In this document: positions 7,233 to 9,287 of the stretch, piece after piece
Numbering within the stretch: position 1 is the first letter of the stretch
Layout: every line of letters begins with the position of its first letter
NCBI GenBank assembly: GCA_903873355.1
Contig: CAIQOG010000236.1
Location: forward strand, 1 to 9,287
Direction of reading: 5' to 3'
Origin: an uncultured Bacteroidales bacterium
GTDB lineage: Bacteria; Bacteroidota; Bacteroidia; Bacteroidales; Paludibacteraceae
Length of the DNA: 9,287 nt
The notes under the pieces: generated by a model
What the model saw: only the letters and a program-made list of their open reading frames with translations
What the model was told of the DNA's origin: nothing
Databases searched by the model: none
Made by a program: the position numbers and the translations under genes

Positions 7233-7252
7233 AGACGTGGCATGCCACGTCT
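7233..7252. repeat. Perfect 20-bp palindrome, likely dispersed intergenic repeat
   Basis: AGACGTGGCATGCCACGTCT is identical to its reverse complement over all 20 bases. It is more GC-rich than the flanking AT-rich spacer and lies between the carboxyltransferase stop (7287) and the biotin carrier start (7218). It resembles, from memory, dispersed GTAGAGACG...CGTCTCTAC palindromes found in Bacteroidota and cyanobacteria; the flanks here (GTTAGAG and CTGTAC) fit that pattern imperfectly. In the mRNA it could form a hairpin 14 nt before the carrier's ATG, without a U-run. Confidence 0.85.
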
Positions 7253-7286
7253 GTACATTAATTGAAATTTAATTGTTAATTATGAA

Positions 7287-8831
7287 TTAAAATGGAGGAA
7301 TTCCGTGTTTTTTTGCTGGGCGATAATCGTCTTTGTTTTTCGAAACTTCAAGGGCGTGCAACAACATACCGCGAGTTTCCATTGGTTCGATTACTGCATC
7401 GATATAGCCTTTTGAAGCAGCTACAAATGGATTTGCAAATTTCTCGATATATTCCTGGACTTTTTGCTGACGCATTGCATCTTCGTCTTCCGCTTCCATA
7501 ATTTCCTTACGGAAAATAATATTGGCTGCACCTTCAGGTCCCATTACGGCAATTTCTGCACTTGGCCATGCCAGCATAAAGTCAGCACCAAGGTGGCGTG
7601 AATTCATGGCAATGTAACCACCACCATAGGCTTTACGCAGAATAACGGTAATTTTTGGTACAGTAGCTTCGGAATATGCATAGAGCATTTTAGCTCCGTG
7701 ACGGATAACTCCGGCATGTTCCTGATCAACTCCCGGTAAATAACCAGGCATATCTTCCAATGTTACAATAGGAATATTGAATGCGTCGCAGAAACGGATA
7801 AAACGGGCAGCTTTATCAGACGAATCGCAGTCGAGCACACCTGCCAGATACATGGGTTGATTAGCTACAAATCCGATAGTTTCACCGTTTAAGCGACCGA
7901 AACCTACCACGATATTAGCTGCCCAAAGTTCGTGAACTTCGAGGAACTGAGAATCGTCAGTGAGTGCATATATAATGTCGCGAACATCATAAGGCTGTTT
8001 TGGATCGGCCGGAATGATATTTTCAATATTTTTCTTTGATTTTGGCTCTTTAGGTTCTACACTTGCAGCTTTTTGCTGGTTGCTGTGAGGAATAAGCGAA
8101 ACAAGCTCTTTAATTTGTTCGATACATTCCATCTCACTCAATGCATAGAAATGAGCATTACCGGTAATTTCAGCATGAACACGTGCTCCACCAAGGTCTT
8201 CCTGTGATATTTTTTCACCGAGTACGGTTTCGATTACATTCGGACCGGTGATAAACATTTTGGAGATATTTTCAACCACAAAAACAAAATCGGTTAAAGC
8301 AGGAGAATAAACTGCACCACCGGCACATGGACCTAAAATTACAGAAATTTGAGGTATAACACCCGAAGCCATAGTATTACGATAGAAAATTTCACCGTAT
8401 CCGGCCAAAGCTCCAATTCCTTCCTGAATACGGGCACCTCCTGAATCGTTAATACCGATACAAGGCACTTTCATGCGAAGGGCATGATCCATAATTTTGG
8501 TAATTTTACGGGCGTGTTTCAATCCTAACGAACCACCCATAACGGTAAAGTCCTGAGCATAAATACAAATAGGAGCACCATTGATTGTTCCTGTTCCGGT
8601 AATTACACCATCACCTGCCAGTACTTTGTCATCCATTCCGAAATTGCGTTCTTCGTGTTCAACGAACAAGTCATATTCATGAAATGAATTGGCATCCAAC
8701 AGGGCCAGAATACGTTCACGGGCAGTCATTTTCCCCATTGCTACTTGTTTTTCGATAGCTTTGTCGCCACCGCCCTTTTCAACAATGGCCTTTTTCTGTC
8801 GTAATGCCAGAATGTTTTTCTTTAAAGTCAT
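7287..8831 (-). CDS. Acyl-CoA carboxylase carboxyltransferase (beta) subunit, propionyl-CoA carboxylase / methylmalonyl-CoA decarboxylase type
   Basis: This 514-residue cytoplasmic carboxyltransferase moves CO2 between carboxybiotin and an acyl-CoA, most likely propionyl-CoA/methylmalonyl-CoA. Two crotonase-fold domains are present. The N-terminal one has DFTVMGGSLG (94-103), the oxyanion-hole region SGGARIQEG (130-138) and GPCAGGAVYSPALTDF (167-182). The C-terminal one has ANQPMYLAGVLD (323-334), MPGYLPGVDQE (361-371), RKAYGGGYIAM (399-409), LAWPSAEIAVMGPEGA (420-435) and the terminal KKHGIPPF. Length and motifs are normal for the family. The same family serves ATP-driven propionyl-CoA carboxylase and sodium-pumping methylmalonyl-CoA decarboxylase; the missing biotin carboxylase and membrane beta subunit leave that open. 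The ATG at 8831 is the natural start (MTLKKNILALRQKKA). It is the first gene of an operon with the biotin carrier, read from the promoter at 8895-8902. Confidence 0.95.
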   Translation of the reverse strand: MTLKKNILALRQKKAIVEKGGGDKAIEKQVAMGKMTARERILALLDANSFHEYDLFVEHEERNFGMDDKVLAGDGVITGTGTINGAPICIYAQDFTVMGGSLGLKHARKITKIMDHALRMKVPCIGINDSGGARIQEGIGALAGYGEIFYRNTMASGVIPQISVILGPCAGGAVYSPALTDFVFVVENISKMFITGPNVIETVLGEKISQEDLGGARVHAEITGNAHFYALSEMECIEQIKELVSLIPHSNQQKAASVEPKEPKSKKNIENIIPADPKQPYDVRDIIYALTDDSQFLEVHELWAANIVVGFGRLNGETIGFVANQPMYLAGVLDCDSSDKAARFIRFCDAFNIPIVTLEDMPGYLPGVDQEHAGVIRHGAKMLYAYSEATVPKITVILRKAYGGGYIAMNSRHLGADFMLAWPSAEIAVMGPEGAANIIFRKEIMEAEDEDAMRQQKVQEYIEKFANPFVAASKGYIDAVIEPMETRGMLLHALEVSKNKDDYRPAKKHGIPPF

Positions 8832-8853
8832 AAACTTTTTGTTTTGATTAAAC

Positions 8854-8876
8854 TTAACGTTAACGGTATATTACCG
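8854..8876. promoter_or_regulatory. Palindrome and small hairpin in the carboxyltransferase leader
   Basis: TTAACGTTAA (8854-8863) is a perfect 10-bp palindrome. It directly abuts CGGTA-TAT-TACCG (8864-8876), a 5-bp stem with a 3-nt loop. Both fall in the roughly 55-nt transcribed leader between the putative -7 element and the ATG at 8831. They could be an operator or an RNA structure; no known riboswitch is recognised. Confidence 0.25.
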
Positions 8877-8894
8877 CCTATTCAATTTCGGCTG

Positions 8895-8902
8895 CAAAAA
8901 TA
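8895..8902 (-). promoter_or_regulatory. Putative -7 promoter element for the carboxyltransferase-carrier operon
   Basis: The minus strand reads TATTTTTG followed by CA, matching TAnnTTTG with the same TTTGCA extension as the two promoters near 6.2 kb. It lies 63 bp upstream of the ATG at 8831 and within the 127-bp gap after the HEAT-like gene. No clear -33 TTTG is seen. Confidence 0.5.
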
Positions 8903-8958
8903 CTGAAATTTTGAGGAAAAAAGGCGTTAATTGAAATAATTACAAAATGCAGTTTCAA

Positions 8959-9287
8959 CTATTTGTCATTCAATAACTTGATAATCTTCCTCCTTGTTGC
9001 AATATAACCGGGAGTATAATCTTCAGGTGAAATATTTTCGAGATAGGCGTGTAATTCCTGTTTGAAATCGGGTTGAATAAGGCAAATTTTGTAAAGTAAT
9101 TTCATAGATAAAACCTGAACAGATACATCGGCTTTGGGTAAAATCATCCATTCGAATAGTTGATTTATCAGATTAACTGAGATTTCCTCAGGAAGTGGAA
9201 GATTATTCAATAAGGATAGAAATCCACGACGTACTCCGTGATGTTTTGTTATCAAAACGTTATCAGCAATTTGCTGTATTTGAATAG
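8959..9287 (-). CDS. C-terminal part of a HEAT-like helical-repeat protein, cut by the right window edge
   Basis: The frame is open from the right edge to a TAA at 8959-8961, giving 108 residues of a C-terminus. The apparent start at 9255 is a TTG inside continuous coding sequence, so the real start lies outside the window. The visible part is a series of amphipathic helices: KHHGVRRGFLSLLNNL, a long helix with LINQLFEWMILPK, SVQVLSMKLLYKICL, then DFKQELHAYLENI, and RRKIIKLLN at the end. This pattern fits HEAT/ARM-like repeats, and I recall similar small conserved proteins of unknown function in Bacteroidota. Such folds usually mediate protein contacts; no catalytic motif is visible. It precedes the carboxyltransferase gene by 127 bp in the same direction, but a promoter between them suggests separate transcription. 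Confidence 0.7.
   Translation of the reverse strand, partial: IQIQQIADNVLITKHHGVRRGFLSLLNNLPLPEEISVNLINQLFEWMILPKADVSVQVLSMKLLYKICLIQPDFKQELHAYLENISPEDYTPGYIATRRKIIKLLNDK

Noticed and set aside
7219..7248. GTG start for the biotin carrier protein
   Set aside because: The extra residues MACHVSNKII are encoded by the intergenic palindrome and do not resemble the family.
7287..8831. Complete sodium-pumping methylmalonyl-CoA decarboxylase operon
   Set aside because: No OadG-like small subunit or OadB-like membrane subunit is present; only the carboxyltransferase and biotin carrier can be supported.

Overview
The window looks like chromosomal DNA of a Bacteroidota species, probably a Bacteroidales/Marinilabiliales-type member. 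The DNA is AT-rich and the genes lack Shine-Dalgarno sequences. Putative promoters carry the Bacteroidota -7 element TAnnTTTG, three of them extended to TTTGCA. The gene set also fits the phylum: a Wzi-type capsule-assembly barrel, an enlarged LptF/LptG permease beside a fused ribBA, and a small stand-alone biotin carrier next to an acyl-CoA carboxylase beta subunit. The exact taxon cannot be fixed by reading alone.

Layout, left to right. (1) 1-111: the C-terminal end of an unrecognised plus-strand gene. (2) 125-3595, read leftward: an LptF/LptG-family permease, ribBA (riboflavin synthesis) and a YdfG-type short-chain dehydrogenase, probably one transcript from a TAAATTTG promoter at 3614-3621. 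(3) 3666-6138, read leftward: a six-bladed Kelch lipoprotein followed 16 bp later by a Wzi-family outer-membrane protein, probably a two-gene envelope operon. (4) 6139-6295: a divergent promoter region with TATCTTTGCA on each strand. (5) 6296-6805, read rightward: a Nudix hydrolase of the isopentenyl-diphosphate-isomerase-like/YfcD type. (6) 6829-6866: a symmetric terminator serving both converging genes. (7) 6886-8831, read leftward: an acyl-CoA carboxylase carboxyltransferase subunit and its biotin carrier protein, separated by a perfect 20-bp palindrome that looks like a dispersed repeat. (8) 8959 to the right edge, read leftward: the C-terminal part of a HEAT-like helical protein.

How the genes fit together. 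Most are core metabolism or envelope genes: cofactor synthesis, lipopolysaccharide transport, polysaccharide-linked outer-membrane proteins, and biotin-dependent carboxylation or decarboxylation of acyl-CoA. No phage, transposase, CRISPR, toxin-antitoxin or secondary-metabolite genes are visible, and no gap exceeds about 160 bp.

I do not see a convincing new multi-gene system. The points most worth a second look are the Kelch lipoprotein/Wzi pair, whose second gene begins inside a TTACGAT heptamer repeat; the intergenic 20-bp palindrome; and the shortened C-terminus of the dehydrogenase. In several genes the longest open frame starts at an upstream TTG or GTG. I moved those starts to internal ATGs and give the reason in each entry.
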